Shown here in pieces: positions 6,244-6,745 of a DNA stretch of 6,745 nt (positions within the stretch are counted from its first letter, which is position 1; every line of letters begins with the position of its first letter). Below the pieces are notes generated by a model that saw only the letters and a list, made by a program, of their open reading frames with translations, did not search any database and was not told the origin of the DNA. A program made the translations under genes and the position numbers. The DNA comes from an uncultured bacterium. GTDB lineage: Bacteria; Oederibacteriota; PGYV01; CAILUR01. The stretch is taken from the NCBI GenBank assembly GCA_903837445.1, contig CAILUR010000024.1:1-6745 (forward strand), given 5' to 3'.

Positions 6244-6745
6244 TTTCCGTGTCCCTCACCTGTGCCAAAGAGACTCCCATAATAAACCAGAACATAAGCG
6301 CCACCTGAGAGGAGAATAAATTATATTCGAAAAATCCATTTACAAAAAATGCCAAACTCACAGCAGTACCTGCCAACAACAAAGCATTTGTTTTATTTTT
6401 AAGCACTGCCCTTACCTGAACAAAAATCATCGCTGAAAAAATCCAAATAAAGAAAACGAGCCCGGGAATTCCATCAATGACCGCCACCTGAATAAAATTA
6501 TTATGCAAGTGTCCCTCATGGTCTTCAAGGGCTTCTGTTTTCCTATATTTTGGATAAATTTTTCCAACATTTGCCGTACCAATTCCAAAGATGGGTCTGT
6601 CTTTTATCATTTCAAGTCCTGACTGCCACATATGTACCCGTTCCATCGCAGAATCTCCTTTCTTAACTCTTACTATATTCTTGAATCTTTCTATATATGT
6701 ATTATCCTTCACGGTAAAAAAAACCGTTCCCACAATCAAAACTGC
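6236..6745 (-). CDS. O-antigen ligase / polymerase family membrane protein, C-terminal part
   Basis: The frame is open to the window edge, so the true start lies outside; a TTG at 6739 is not a credible start because homologues are about 400 residues or more. The visible 169 residues (numbered from the edge) hold the family signature: 'RVHMWQSGLEMIKDRPIFGIG' spans residues 36-56, with R36 and W40 typical, followed by 'GHLHNNFIQVAVIDGIPGL' (78-96), where the His pair H79/H81 sits at the position of the essential periplasmic His of WaaL. Three likely membrane helices follow (about 95-115, 121-141 and 144-162). The family (Wzy_C) includes WaaL ligases, which move a lipid-linked glycan to lipid A-core, Wzy polymerases and protein O-glycosylating ligases, and these cannot be told apart here. 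It overlaps the glycosyltransferase by 8 nt, implying a shared glycan pathway. Confidence 0.9.
   Translation of the reverse strand, partial: AVLIVGTVFFTVKDNTYIERFKNIVRVKKGDSAMERVHMWQSGLEMIKDRPIFGIGTANVGKIYPKYRKTEALEDHEGHLHNNFIQVAVIDGIPGLVFFIWIFSAMIFVQVRAVLKNKTNALLLAGTAVSLAFFVNGFFEYNLFSSQVALMFWFIMGVSLAQVRDTENA

Noticed and set aside
1..6745. CRISPR arrays, tRNA or rRNA genes, insertion sequences
   Set aside because: I saw no regularly spaced direct repeats, no tRNA cloverleaf or rRNA-like sequence, and no transposase motifs or flanking inverted repeats. Coding sequence fills nearly the whole window.

Overview
The window is 6.7 kb of low-GC bacterial DNA (well under 50% G+C by eye). Every convincing gene lies on the minus strand. 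Reading in the direction of transcription, from high to low coordinates, there are four genes: the C-terminal part of an O-antigen ligase/polymerase-type membrane protein (6236-6745, 5' end cut by the window), a complete family 9 glycosyltransferase of the heptosyltransferase type (5191-6243), a 34-residue basic small protein with a strong ribosome binding site (5073-5177), and a giant exported protein open for 1673 codons up to the window edge (1-5019). There is no gene-free stretch over 300 bases. The plus strand holds only chance open frames.

The giant protein is the main content. I read its frame codon by codon from 5019 to 1 and found no stop. It has a signal peptide, three fibronectin type III-like domains, and then a long region that I recognise from memory as resembling SprA, the outer-membrane translocon barrel of the type IX secretion system. 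The landmarks supporting this are an SprA N-terminal-like block, 'Y-E-T-G-x-I-x-F' repeats, an 'I-D-x-M-E-G-S' motif, 'Y-L-E-M-W-V-Y', EF-hand-like acidic loops, 'I-K-I-P-L' and 'R-L-W-I'. Its C-terminus lies outside the window.

The first two genes overlap by 8 nt, and the third gene's Shine-Dalgarno begins 1 nt after the second gene's stop, so these three look like one translationally coupled unit for cell-surface glycan synthesis. The SprA-like gene follows after 53 nt and has a possible promoter of its own. Together they suggest an envelope locus: glycan ligation or polymerisation, glycan extension, and a very large outer-membrane protein. If the assignment is right, the organism is didermic. 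SprA points to the Fibrobacterota-Chlorobiota-Bacteroidota group or one of the uncultured didermic phyla that carry SprA homologues. The FN3-fused architecture and the style of the glycosyltransferase fit an uncultured lineage, but I cannot name the phylum from the sequence alone.
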